Assembly (NCBI RefSeq): GCF_002379585.1
Contig: NZ_DFUE01000058.1
Location: 19,781 to 83,780, forward strand
DNA from: Pseudomonas sp. UBA4194
Lineage (GTDB): Bacteria; Pseudomonadota; Gammaproteobacteria; Pseudomonadales; Pseudomonadaceae
Length of the DNA: 64,000 nucleotides
Direction of reading: 5' to 3'
The first letter of the stretch is position 1. Each line of letters starts with the position of its first letter. Below the pieces are notes generated by a model. It made no database searches. It saw only the letters and a list, made by a program, of their open reading frames with translations, and had not been told where the DNA came from. This document shows positions 10,980 to 19,479 of this stretch, one piece after another. The position numbers and the translations under genes were made by a program.

Positions 10980-12662
10980 ATGGATATTAAACGCACGATC
11001 CTGATCGTCGCCCTGGCAGTCGTGGCCTATGTCATGGTCCTGAAATGGAACCAGGACTATGGTCAAGCCGCTTTGCCGACTCAGAATGTGGCTACCCAGA
11101 ACCCTTCGCCGGCATTGCCGGAAACGGTCCCGGGCACCAACACTCAAGCCAGTGCCGATGTACCCAGCGCCAATCCTGATGCAAATCTGCCTGTGCCGAC
11201 CCCTGTCGTGGTCAGCAAGGATCTGATCTGGGTCAAGACCGACGTGCTCAATTTCGCTATCGACCCTACCGGGGGCGATATCGTCCAGCTGAATCTGCCT
11301 GAATATCCGCGTCGTCAGGACATGCCGAACATTCCGTTCCAGCTGTTCGACAACGGTGGCGAGCTGACCTACCTCGCGCAAAGCGGCCTGACTGGCGCCA
11401 ACGGCCCCGATGCACGAGCGTCGGGTCGCCCCGTGTACGCTGCTGCGCAGAAAAGTTATCAACTGGCGGAAGGTCAGAACCAACTGGTTGTCGACCTGAC
11501 CTACACCGATAACGGTGTGAACTACACCAAGCGCTTCACCGTTGACCGTGGCGAGTATGACCTCAAGGTCAGCTACCTTGTGGATAACCAGAGCGCGCAA
11601 GCGTGGAACGGCAACATGTTCGCGCAGCTCAAGCGCGACAACAGCTCCGATCCATCGTCGACAACTGCTACCGGCACCGCGACCTACCTGGGCGCCGCCC
11701 TGTGGACAAGTGGCGAGCCGTACAAGAAAGTGTCGATGAAAGACATGGACAAGGGCGGTTTGAAGGAGAGCGTTCAAGGCGGTTGGGTTGCCTGGTTGCA
11801 GCACTACTTCGTGACGGCGTGGATTCCAGCCCCGGGTGACAGCAACAATGTCATGACCCGCAAGGACAACCAGGGCAACTACATCATTGGCTACACCGGG
11901 CCGACCCTCACCGCGGCGCCAGGTGCCAAGGTGGAAACCACTGCGACGTTGTATGCCGGCCCCAAGGTTCAGGACAAACTCAAGGAGTTGTCCCCAGGCC
12001 TGGAACTGACCGTCGACTACGGCATCCTGTGGTTCATTGCCCAGCCGATCTTCTGGTTGCTCAAGCATATTCACGCGATCCTGGGTAACTGGGGCTTCTC
12101 GATCATCTGCCTGACTATCCTGATCAAGCTGCTGTTCTTCCCGCTGTCGGCCGCCAGCTACAAGTCGATGGCCCGTATGCGTGCGGTGGCGCCGAAATTG
12201 GCGGCCCTGAAAGAACAGCATGGCGATGACCGGCAGAAAATGTCCCAGGCCATGATGGAGCTGTACAAGAAAGAGAAGATCAACCCACTGGGTGGCTGCC
12301 TGCCGATCCTGGTGCAGATGCCGGTCTTCCTGTCCCTGTACTGGGTACTGCTCGAAAGCGTCGAGATGCGCCAGGCGCCTTGGCTGCTGTGGATTACCGA
12401 CCTGTCGATCAAGGATCCGTTCTTCATCCTGCCGATCATCATGGGCGCGACCATGTTCATCCAGCAGCGGCTGAACCCGACACCTCCGGATCCGATGCAG
12501 GCGAAGGTCATGAAAATGATGCCGATCATCTTCACCTTCTTCTTCCTGTGGTTCCCGGCAGGTCTGGTGCTGTACTGGGTGACCAACAACACCTTGTCGA
12601 TCGCCCAGCAGTGGTACATCACGCGCGGCATCGAAAAAGCGGCGGCGAAGTCTGCTGCGTAA
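10980..12662 (+). CDS. yidC: Membrane protein insertase YidC
   Basis: YidC inserts and folds inner-membrane proteins, alone or with Sec. The product has 560 residues from the ATG at 10980 (MDIKRTILIVALAVVAYVM). It has an N-terminal membrane anchor, a Pro/Ala/Thr-rich linker, a periplasmic beta domain (about 60-340) and the conserved five-helix insertase core from about residue 355. The core includes FPLSAASYKSMARMRAVAPK and NPLGGCLPILVQMPVF. A strong terminator follows 25 nt after the stop. Confidence 0.99.
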   Translation: MDIKRTILIVALAVVAYVMVLKWNQDYGQAALPTQNVATQNPSPALPETVPGTNTQASADVPSANPDANLPVPTPVVVSKDLIWVKTDVLNFAIDPTGGDIVQLNLPEYPRRQDMPNIPFQLFDNGGELTYLAQSGLTGANGPDARASGRPVYAAAQKSYQLAEGQNQLVVDLTYTDNGVNYTKRFTVDRGEYDLKVSYLVDNQSAQAWNGNMFAQLKRDNSSDPSSTTATGTATYLGAALWTSGEPYKKVSMKDMDKGGLKESVQGGWVAWLQHYFVTAWIPAPGDSNNVMTRKDNQGNYIIGYTGPTLTAAPGAKVETTATLYAGPKVQDKLKELSPGLELTVDYGILWFIAQPIFWLLKHIHAILGNWGFSIICLTILIKLLFFPLSAASYKSMARMRAVAPKLAALKEQHGDDRQKMSQAMMELYKKEKINPLGGCLPILVQMPVFLSLYWVLLESVEMRQAPWLLWITDLSIKDPFFILPIIMGATMFIQQRLNPTPPDPMQAKVMKMMPIIFTFFFLWFPAGLVLYWVTNNTLSIAQQWYITRGIEKAAAKSAA

Positions 12663-12687
12663 CGGGTTGATCCTCTGACCTGTGGAT

Positions 12688-12712
12688 AAAACGCCCCCTC
12701 GTGGGGCGTTTT
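12688..12712 (+). terminator. Rho-independent terminator after yidC
   Basis: AAAACGCCCC and GGGGCGTTTT pair around the loop CTCGT and end in a T-run. The element is near symmetric and may also work in the other direction. A perfect DnaA box (12681-12689) overlaps its left edge. Confidence 0.9.
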
Positions 12713-12730
12713 GCTATCTGCTTTCAGCAC

Positions 12731-12757
12731 CTCACCCTCCGGGAGAGGGCTAGGGTC
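12731..12757. repeat. Short palindromic intergenic repeat
   Basis: CTCACCCTCCGGGAGAGGGC followed by TAGGGTC is a G/C-rich imperfect palindrome. The window's last bases (63980-64000, CCCTCACCCCAACCCTCTCC) begin a similar sequence, suggesting a dispersed Pseudomonas intergenic repeat. Confidence 0.5.
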
Positions 12758-12832
12758 AAGGTATCCCTCGGCGCTAAGCTCCTCCAAACCAGATCGACGC
12801 CTACCTGAATCCATAGAGTCGGAACCCACACC

Positions 12833-14203
12833 ATGAACGTGCCTCGCGAAACCATAGCCGCCATCGCCACTGCCCAGGGCCGCGGCGGCGTCGGTATTGT
12901 GCGTATATCCGGCCCCCTGGCCAGCGCCGCCGCTCAGGCGATCATCGGTCGCTTGCCAGCGCCGCGCTATGCCCATTACGGCCCAATGCTCGGTGGCGAA
13001 GCCGAGGTCATCGACGAAGGCCTGGCCCTCTGGTTCCCAGGTCCGAATTCGTTTACCGGCGAGGACGTGCTTGAGTTGCAGGGACACGGCGGGCCAGTGG
13101 TGATGGACATGCTGCTCAAACGCTGCCTGGAACTGGGTTGCCGTCTGGCCCGCCCGGGGGAATTCAGCGAAAGGGCGTTTCTCAACGACAAGCTCGACCT
13201 GGCTCAGGCAGAGGCCATCGCAGACTTGATCGAAGCCAGTTCTGCGCAAGCAGCCCGAAATGCCGTGCGCTCGTTGCAAGGGGCGTTTTCGCGTCGTGTG
13301 GATAACTTGACCGAGCAATTGATCAGTCTGCGCATCTACGTTGAAGCAGCCATCGACTTTCCTGAAGAGGAAATCGACTTTCTGGCTGACGGGCATGTGC
13401 TGGGCATGCTCGACAAGGTTCGTGCGCAGTTGTCCACAGTACTGCATGAGGCCGGGCAGGGCGCTCTGCTGCGCGATGGCATGACGGTAGTGATCGCCGG
13501 TCGCCCCAACGCCGGCAAATCCAGCCTGCTGAACCTGTTGGCGGGTCGTGAAGCCGCGATCGTTACCGATATCGCCGGTACGACCCGGGATATCCTGCGC
13601 GAACATATCCACATCGACGGCATGCCGCTGCACGTCGTCGATACGGCCGGCCTGCGCGACACCGAGGATCAGGTGGAAAAGATCGGCGTCGAACGGGCCC
13701 TCAAGGCCATTGCCGGCGCGGATCGCGTGCTGCTGGTGGTCGACGCCACTGCGCCAGAGGCGGCCGACCCGTTCGCCCTGTGGCCCGAGTTCCTCGAGCA
13801 CCGTCCCGATCCAGGCAAGGTGACCCTGGTGCGCAACAAGGCAGACCTCAGTGGGGAGCCCGTGGGCGTGCAACACAGCGATGACGGCCACGTGACCATC
13901 AGTCTTACCGCCAAGGGCGCGGGAGAGGGCCTGGAGCTGCTGCGCGAGCACCTCAAGGCCTGCATGGGTTATGAACAGACCGCTGAAAGCAGCTTCAGTG
14001 CTCGTCGCCGGCATCTGGAAGCCCTGCGCCATGCGTGTGGATATCTTGACCATGGCCGCGATCAGCTGACGCTGGCGGGCGCCGGAGAGTTGCTGGCGGA
14101 GGACTTGCGACTGGCCCAGCAATCCTTGGGCGAGATCACCGGCGCATTCAGCTCGGACGATCTTCTGGGGCGGATCTTCTCCAGCTTCTGCATAGGCAAG
14201 TAG
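12833..14203 (+). CDS. mnmE: tRNA modification GTPase MnmE
   Basis: Together with MnmG, MnmE installs the (carboxymethyl)aminomethyl group on U34 of some tRNAs. The product has 456 residues. It has an N-terminal formyl-THF-binding domain (MNVPRETIAAIATAQGRGGVGI), a helical domain and an inserted G domain with P-loop GRPNAGKSSLLN near residue 223, DTAGLRDTED (G3) and NKAD (G4). It ends in the invariant C-terminal CIGK, whose Cys is catalytic. A terminator follows directly. Confidence 0.99.
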   Translation: MNVPRETIAAIATAQGRGGVGIVRISGPLASAAAQAIIGRLPAPRYAHYGPMLGGEAEVIDEGLALWFPGPNSFTGEDVLELQGHGGPVVMDMLLKRCLELGCRLARPGEFSERAFLNDKLDLAQAEAIADLIEASSAQAARNAVRSLQGAFSRRVDNLTEQLISLRIYVEAAIDFPEEEIDFLADGHVLGMLDKVRAQLSTVLHEAGQGALLRDGMTVVIAGRPNAGKSSLLNLLAGREAAIVTDIAGTTRDILREHIHIDGMPLHVVDTAGLRDTEDQVEKIGVERALKAIAGADRVLLVVDATAPEAADPFALWPEFLEHRPDPGKVTLVRNKADLSGEPVGVQHSDDGHVTISLTAKGAGEGLELLREHLKACMGYEQTAESSFSARRRHLEALRHACGYLDHGRDQLTLAGAGELLAEDLRLAQQSLGEITGAFSSDDLLGRIFSSFCIGK

Positions 14204-14234
14204 CCGATACCTGACCCTGTTCGCCCCTATCGAC

Positions 14235-14259
14235 GCCGCCTGCCCAGGCGGCTTTTTTT
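14235..14259 (+). terminator. Rho-independent terminator after mnmE
   Basis: GCCGCCT and AGGCGGC pair around GCCC and are followed by seven T residues, 31 nt after the mnmE stop. Confidence 0.92.
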
Positions 14260-14663
14260 CGCCCGTGAGTTATACAGTGCTTCCTGAGCTCTGTGGAAAA
14301 CCCTACCTGAGGTCAGTTGATAAGCCGCCCTGAAAGCTGATGATAGATCCGCCTGTGCGTAAGCACCCCGGTTACCCACAGGTTAATTCGAGTTATCCAG
14401 AAAGCTCACAGGCACATAGGCACACCTTTTAATTTCTCCACAACGACCGTGATGCACGGCCTGCAGGATTCTATCCACAGAAAACAGGCTGTGTATAAAT
14501 AAACATAAAAACAAAGCTTTAATAAATCTCTCTCTTTTAATTTCTATTACCGAAGCTTTTCCACAGCTGGTTATTTTTTGTGCAAAAGGTTTCCGTAGGC
14601 CGAGCAAATTCCCTATACTGCGCAGCTATCCCAATTACCCACATATGAACAGGCACGAGGTGC
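14260..14663. other. Second AT-rich region with many near-consensus DnaA boxes (possible secondary origin element)
   Basis: No gene is seen here. At least seven 9-mers differ from TTATCCACA by one base: 14372-14380, 14393-14401, 14434-14442, 14471-14479, 14490-14498 (minus), 14557-14565 and 14635-14643. An AT-rich block from about 14500 to 14550 contains AAAGCTTTAATAAA and TCTCTCTTTTAATTTCTATT. This closely resembles the AAAGCTTTAAATAAG and CCCTTCTCTATTTTTAT block of oriC at 9930-9968. From memory, a second autonomously replicating fragment near the origin has been reported for pseudomonads; activity here is inferred only. Confidence 0.6.
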
Positions 14664-16565
14664 GTGGTGGATTTCCCTTCCCGTTTTGAAGTGATCGTCA
14701 TCGGCGGCGGTCATGCCGGTACCGAGGCAGCACTGGCCTCAGCACGCATGGGTGCTAAAACCCTGCTGTTGACGCACAACGTGGAGACCCTCGGGGCCAT
14801 GAGCTGCAACCCGGCCATCGGTGGCATCGGCAAGAGCCATCTGGTCAAAGAGATCGATGCGCTCGGTGGCGCCATGGCGCTGGCCACCGACAAGGGCGGC
14901 ATCCAGTTCCGCGTACTGAACAACCGCAAAGGGCCTGCGGTGCGGGCTACCCGTGCCCAGGCCGATCGCATCCTGTACAAGGCGGCGATTCGCGAAACCC
15001 TGGAAAACCAGCCGAACCTGTGGATATTCCAACAGGCTGCCGACGATCTCATCGTCGATCAGGACGAAGTCAAAGGTGTCGTGACCCAGATGGGCCTGCG
15101 TTTCATGGCCGATTCCGTGGTACTGACCACCGGTACATTCCTGGGCGGTCTTATTCACATCGGCCTGCAGAACTATTCGGGTGGTCGCGCCGGCGATCCA
15201 CCTTCGATCGCGCTGGCCCGACGTCTGCGCGAACTGCCGCTGCGCGTGGGCCGGTTGAAGACCGGAACGCCACCGCGGATCGATGGCAAATCGGTGGACT
15301 TCTCGGTGATGACAGAACAGCCCGGTGATACGCCGATTCCGGTGATGTCGTTCATGGGTTCCAAAGCCATGCACCCGCGTCAGGTCAGTTGCTGGATCAC
15401 GCACACCAACGCGCGCACCCACGAAATCATCGCAGCCAACCTGGATCGCTCGCCGATGTACTCGGCAGCGGGCGAGATCGAAGGCGTGGGCCCGCGGTAC
15501 TGCCCGTCGATCGAAGACAAGATCCACCGCTTCGCGGACAAGGAAAGCCATCAGGTGTTCATCGAGCCTGAAGGCCTGACCACCCATGAGCTGTACCCCA
15601 ACGGTATTTCGACGTCGCTGCCGTTCGATGTGCAGTTGCAGATCGTGCGCTCGATCCGCGGCATGGAAAATGCCCACATCATGCGGCCGGGCTACGCCAT
15701 CGAATACGACTACTTCGACCCGCGCGACCTCAAGTACAGCCTGGAAACCAAAGTGATTGCCGGTTTGTTCTTCGCTGGCCAGATCAATGGCACCACCGGC
15801 TACGAGGAAGCCGGCGCTCAAGGTTTGCTCGCCGGCGCCAACGCCGCCTTGCGTGCCCAGGGCAAGGACGCCTGGTGTCCGCGCCGCGACGAGGCTTACA
15901 TCGGTGTGCTGGTCGACGACTTGATCACCCTGGGTACACAAGAACCGTACCGGATGTTCACGTCCCGGGCCGAATACCGCCTGATTCTGCGCGAAGACAA
16001 TGCCGATCTGCGCCTGACCGAGAAGGGACGCGAGCTCGGCCTGGTCGACGACGCCCGCTGGGCCGCGTTCAGCACCAAGCGCGAAGCCATCGAAGTGGAA
16101 GAACAACGCCTGAAAAGCACGTGGGTGCGGCCCAACACCGCGCAAGGTGAAGCCGTGGCCGAGAAATTCGGCACCCCCTTGACCCACGAGTACAACTTGC
16201 TGAATCTGCTCAGCCGGCCGGAAATCGACTACGCCGGGCTGGTGGAGGTCACCGGTGGTGGGGCAAATGATCCACAGGTGGCCGAGCAGGTCGAGATCAA
16301 GACCAAGTACGCCGGGTACATCGATCGTCAGCAGGACGAAATTGCCCGTCTGCGCGCCAGCGAAGACACACGGCTGCCTGTGGATATCGATTACGCCACC
16401 ATCTCCGGCCTTTCCAAAGAGATTCAGGGCAAGCTCGGCGCGACCCGTCCGGAAACGCTTGGACAGGCGTCGCGCATCCCGGGTGTGACCCCGGCGGCGA
16501 TCTCGCTGTTGATGATTCATCTGAAAAAACGCGGCGCAGGCCGTGAGTTGGAGCAAAGCGCTTGA
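14664..16565 (+). CDS. mnmG: tRNA uridine-5-carboxymethylaminomethyl modification enzyme MnmG (GidA)
   Basis: This FAD enzyme partners MnmE in modifying tRNA wobble uridine. The product has 633 residues from a GTG start (MVDFPSRFEVIVIGGGHAGTEAAL), with an FAD Rossmann motif GGGHAGTEAA near residue 14. The GidA signatures GPAVRATRAQADR and GQINGTTGYEEAGAQGL are both present. It begins a mnmG-rsmG-parA-parB gene run, and its stop overlaps the rsmG TTG start. Confidence 0.98.
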   Translation: MVDFPSRFEVIVIGGGHAGTEAALASARMGAKTLLLTHNVETLGAMSCNPAIGGIGKSHLVKEIDALGGAMALATDKGGIQFRVLNNRKGPAVRATRAQADRILYKAAIRETLENQPNLWIFQQAADDLIVDQDEVKGVVTQMGLRFMADSVVLTTGTFLGGLIHIGLQNYSGGRAGDPPSIALARRLRELPLRVGRLKTGTPPRIDGKSVDFSVMTEQPGDTPIPVMSFMGSKAMHPRQVSCWITHTNARTHEIIAANLDRSPMYSAAGEIEGVGPRYCPSIEDKIHRFADKESHQVFIEPEGLTTHELYPNGISTSLPFDVQLQIVRSIRGMENAHIMRPGYAIEYDYFDPRDLKYSLETKVIAGLFFAGQINGTTGYEEAGAQGLLAGANAALRAQGKDAWCPRRDEAYIGVLVDDLITLGTQEPYRMFTSRAEYRLILREDNADLRLTEKGRELGLVDDARWAAFSTKREAIEVEEQRLKSTWVRPNTAQGEAVAEKFGTPLTHEYNLLNLLSRPEIDYAGLVEVTGGGANDPQVAEQVEIKTKYAGYIDRQQDEIARLRASEDTRLPVDIDYATISGLSKEIQGKLGATRPETLGQASRIPGVTPAAISLLMIHLKKRGAGRELEQSA

Positions 16566-17209
16566 GTTCCATGGTGACCCCGCAACACCGCGAAGAGTTG
16601 TCCACAGGCGCACGCCAGCTGGGCATCGAATTATCCGAGCAGCAGCAGGAGCAGCTGCTGGGCTATCTGGCGCTGCTGATCAAGTGGAACAAGGCGTACA
16701 ACCTGACTGCCGTGCGCAATCCGGACGAGATGGTTTCGCGTCATCTGCTCGACAGCCTCAGCATCCTTGCCCACCTCGGCGATGGCACGAGCTGGCTGGA
16801 CGTGGGCAGCGGTGGCGGCATGCCGGGCATCCCGATGGCGATCATGTTTCCCCACAAGCAGATCACCACCCTGGACAGCAACGGCAAGAAAACCCGCTTC
16901 CAGACTCAGGTGAAGCTGGAGCTCAAGCTGGATAACCTGCAAGCTATCCACAGCCGGGTCGAAGCCTTTCGACCTGAGCAACCATTCGCTGGTATTGTTT
17001 CGCGGGCTTTCAGCAGCCTGGAAGACTTCACGCACTGGACGCGGCACCTGGGCAACGGCGAAACCCGCTGGCTGGCCATGAAGGGGCTGCATCCGGCCGA
17101 CGAACTGGTAGCATTGCCGGCAGACTTCCACCTCGATAGCGAACACGCCTTGGCCGTACCCGGTTGCCAAGGCCAACGCCATCTGCTGATACTGCGCCGC
17201 ACGGCATGA
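16562..17209 (+). CDS. rsmG: 16S rRNA (guanine527-N7)-methyltransferase RsmG
   Basis: RsmG methylates G527 of 16S rRNA. The product has 215 residues from a TTG at 16562, which overlaps the mnmG TGA (TTGA); an ATG at 16571 would drop three residues. The SAM-binding motif I appears as WLDVGSGGGMPGIPMAI near residues 78-95, and KWNKAYNLTAVRNPDEM and HLLDSL are family hallmarks. It lies directly before parA. Confidence 0.97.
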   Translation: MSSMVTPQHREELSTGARQLGIELSEQQQEQLLGYLALLIKWNKAYNLTAVRNPDEMVSRHLLDSLSILAHLGDGTSWLDVGSGGGMPGIPMAIMFPHKQITTLDSNGKKTRFQTQVKLELKLDNLQAIHSRVEAFRPEQPFAGIVSRAFSSLEDFTHWTRHLGNGETRWLAMKGLHPADELVALPADFHLDSEHALAVPGCQGQRHLLILRRTA

Positions 17210-17227
17210 TTGGGAACACAAGCAAGA

Positions 17228-18025
17228 ATGGCTAAGGTATTCGCGATAGCGAACCAGAAAGGTGGCGTGGGCAAGACCACCACCTGCATCAACCTCGCAG
17301 CATCGCTGGTCGCTACCAAGCGGCGCGTGCTGCTGATCGATCTCGATCCACAGGGCAACGCCACCATGGGTAGCGGTGTGGATAAGCATGCCCTGGAAAA
17401 CTCCGTCTACGACCTGCTGATTGGTGAGTGTGATCTGGCGCAAGCCATGCACTTTTCCGAGCACGGCGGTTACCAGTTGCTGCCGGCCAACCGCGACCTC
17501 ACGGCGGCCGAAGTGGTACTGCTGGAGATGCAGATGAAGGAAAGCCGCTTGCGCACGGCGCTGGCGCCCGTCCGCGAGAATTACGACTACATCCTGATCG
17601 ACTGCCCGCCTTCGCTGTCGATGCTGACGCTCAACGCCCTGGTGGCGTCCGACGGTGTGATCATCCCCATGCAGTGCGAGTATTTCGCCCTGGAAGGGTT
17701 GAGCGACCTTGTGGATAACATCAAGCGTATCGCCGAACTGCTCAACCCGGATCTGAAAGTCGAGGGTCTGTTGCGGACCATGTACGACCCCCGCCTGAGC
17801 CTGATGAACGATGTCTCGGCGCAGCTCAAGGAACACTTCGGCGATCAGCTCTACGACACCGTGATCCCGCGCAACATCCGGCTGGCCGAAGCGCCAAGCT
17901 ACGGGATGCCGGCGCTGGCCTACGACAAATCATCGCGTGGGGCCATTGCCTACCTGGCCTTGGCCGGTGAGATGGTTCGCCGCCAGCGCCGCCAATCCCG
18001 CGTCGCTGCCGCCCAGCCAACTTAA
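17228..18025 (+). CDS. parA: Chromosome partitioning ATPase ParA (Soj)
   Basis: ParA forms dynamic DNA-bound gradients that segregate ParB-parS complexes. The product has 265 residues from the ATG at 17228 (MAKVFAIANQKGGVGKTTT), with the deviant Walker A KGGVGKTT at residues 11-18, LIDLDPQGNAT (Walker A') and DYILIDCPPSL (Walker B). parB follows after 9 nt. Three parS sites elsewhere in the window fit an active ParABS system. Two perfect DnaA-box 9-mers (17377 and 17710) lie in the coding sequence. Confidence 0.98.
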   Translation: MAKVFAIANQKGGVGKTTTCINLAASLVATKRRVLLIDLDPQGNATMGSGVDKHALENSVYDLLIGECDLAQAMHFSEHGGYQLLPANRDLTAAEVVLLEMQMKESRLRTALAPVRENYDYILIDCPPSLSMLTLNALVASDGVIIPMQCEYFALEGLSDLVDNIKRIAELLNPDLKVEGLLRTMYDPRLSLMNDVSAQLKEHFGDQLYDTVIPRNIRLAEAPSYGMPALAYDKSSRGAIAYLALAGEMVRRQRRQSRVAAAQPT

Positions 18026-18034
18026 GGAATCCCC

Positions 18035-18907
18035 ATGGCCGTCAAGAAACGTGGTCTCGGACGTGGACTGGATGCACTGCTCAGCGGTCCGACCGTCAGC
18101 GCGCTGGAAGAACAGGCCGTCCAGGTCGATCAAAGCGAATTGCAGCACCTGCCGCTGGACGTCATCCAGCGCGGCAAGTACCAGCCGCGTCGGGATATGG
18201 ATCCGCAGGCGCTGGAAGAACTGGCGCATTCGATAAAGACCCAGGGCGTGATGCAGCCCATCGTGGTCCGCCCGATAGGCAGCGGACGCTACGAGATCAT
18301 CGCCGGTGAGCGCCGCTGGCGTGCCGCACAGCAGGCCGGCCTGGAAACCATTCCGTCGATGGTGCGTGACGTGCCGGACGAAGCGGCCATCGCCATGGCC
18401 CTGATCGAGAACATCCAGCGCGAAGACCTCAACCCCGTGGAGGAGGCCATCGCGTTGCAGCGTCTGCAGCAGGAGTTCCAACTGACGCAACAACAGGTCG
18501 CCGATGCTGTGGGTAAGTCTCGCGTCACCGTGGCCAACCTGCTGCGTCTGATTTCCTTGCCCGAAGTGATCAAGACCATGCTGTCCCATGGCGATCTGGA
18601 AATGGGTCACGCTCGCGCCTTGCTCGGTTTGCCGGATGAGCAGCAGGTCGAGGGGGCGCGACACGTTGTCGCACGAGGCCTCACGGTACGCCAGACCGAA
18701 GCCCTGGTTCGCCAGTGGTTGAGTGGCAAACCCGAGCCTGTGGAAGCGGCAAAACCGGACCCCGACATCACTCGGCTCGAGCAGCGTCTGGCAGAGCGGC
18801 TAGGCTCTGCGGTGCAGATCCGGCATGGCCAGAAGGGAAAAGGCCAGTTGGTCATCCGCTATAACTCGCTGGACGAGTTGCAAGGCGTGCTCGCACACAT
18901 TCGCTGA
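18035..18907 (+). CDS. parB: Chromosome partitioning protein ParB (Spo0J)
   Basis: ParB is the CTP-dependent clamp that loads at parS and spreads. The product has 290 residues starting MAVKKRGLGRGLDALLSG, a typical N-terminal ParA-interacting segment. The CTPase motif GERRWRAAQQAG lies near residues 90-100, the helix-turn-helix (LTQQQVADAVGKSRVTVANLLRL) near 148-170, and a C-terminal dimerisation region ends the protein. It is the partner of the parA gene just upstream; no terminator with a T-run was seen after it. Confidence 0.98.
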   Translation: MAVKKRGLGRGLDALLSGPTVSALEEQAVQVDQSELQHLPLDVIQRGKYQPRRDMDPQALEELAHSIKTQGVMQPIVVRPIGSGRYEIIAGERRWRAAQQAGLETIPSMVRDVPDEAAIAMALIENIQREDLNPVEEAIALQRLQQEFQLTQQQVADAVGKSRVTVANLLRLISLPEVIKTMLSHGDLEMGHARALLGLPDEQQVEGARHVVARGLTVRQTEALVRQWLSGKPEPVEAAKPDPDITRLEQRLAERLGSAVQIRHGQKGKGQLVIRYNSLDELQGVLAHIR

Positions 18908-18952
18908 AACAATTGCTTGTGTAGCGCGCAGTCGGAAATCACTACCCGGCAG

Positions 18953-18981
18953 TTGAATAGGGGCGGAACCGCCCCTATACT
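18953..18981 (+). promoter_or_regulatory. Predicted promoter of the ATP synthase operon with palindromic spacer
   Basis: TTGAAT (18953-18958), a 17-nt spacer and TATACT (18976-18981) form a good sigma70 promoter 75 nt before atpI. The spacer and flanks form a 10-bp perfect inverted repeat, ATAGGGGCGG and CCGCCCCTAT, around AA (18957-18978). Confidence 0.75.
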
Positions 18982-19055
18982 CTGCGCGCATTTTGTCGGC
19001 ACAAATTATGCCAAGTTATTGATTTTGGCAGGCCGGCCATTGAGGAGCAGTCACG

Positions 19056-19463
19056 ATGGAAACCCGCACGCCAAACCGCTTGCCGTTCCATCAGTGGGCC
19101 GTTTTCCCGGTGTTGTTGGCGCAATGTGTCGTCGTTTTGCTGGCAGCTTTGGCGCTGTGGCAATGGCGCGGGGCAGTCAGTGGATATTCAGCCCTCTGCG
19201 GAGGACTGATCGCCTGGTTGCCCAATGTGTATTTCGCCTGGAAGGCTTTTCGGTTTACCGGAGCCCGGGCCGCTCAAGCCATCGTCCGGTCATTCTATGC
19301 CGGCGAGGCAGGCAAGCTGATTTTGACGGCAGTGCTGTTCGCACTGACGTTCGCAGGGGTGAAACCACTGGCGCCGTTGGCAGTATTCGGCGTCTTCGTA
19401 CTGACTCAGTTGGTCAGCTGGTTCGCACCGCTGCTGATGAAAACAAGACTTTCGAGACCTTAG
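19056..19463 (+). CDS. atpI: ATP synthase protein I (assembly factor)
   Basis: The product is a 135-residue membrane protein with about four hydrophobic segments, starting METRTPNRLPFHQWAVFPVLL. AtpI is not part of the finished enzyme; it is thought to aid c-ring assembly or Mg2+ supply. It is first in the atpIBEFHAGDC operon, preceded by GAGGAGC at the right distance, and atpB follows after 16 nt. Confidence 0.95.
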   Translation: METRTPNRLPFHQWAVFPVLLAQCVVVLLAALALWQWRGAVSGYSALCGGLIAWLPNVYFAWKAFRFTGARAAQAIVRSFYAGEAGKLILTAVLFALTFAGVKPLAPLAVFGVFVLTQLVSWFAPLLMKTRLSRP

Positions 19464-19479
19464 GGCGTTTGAGGCAACC

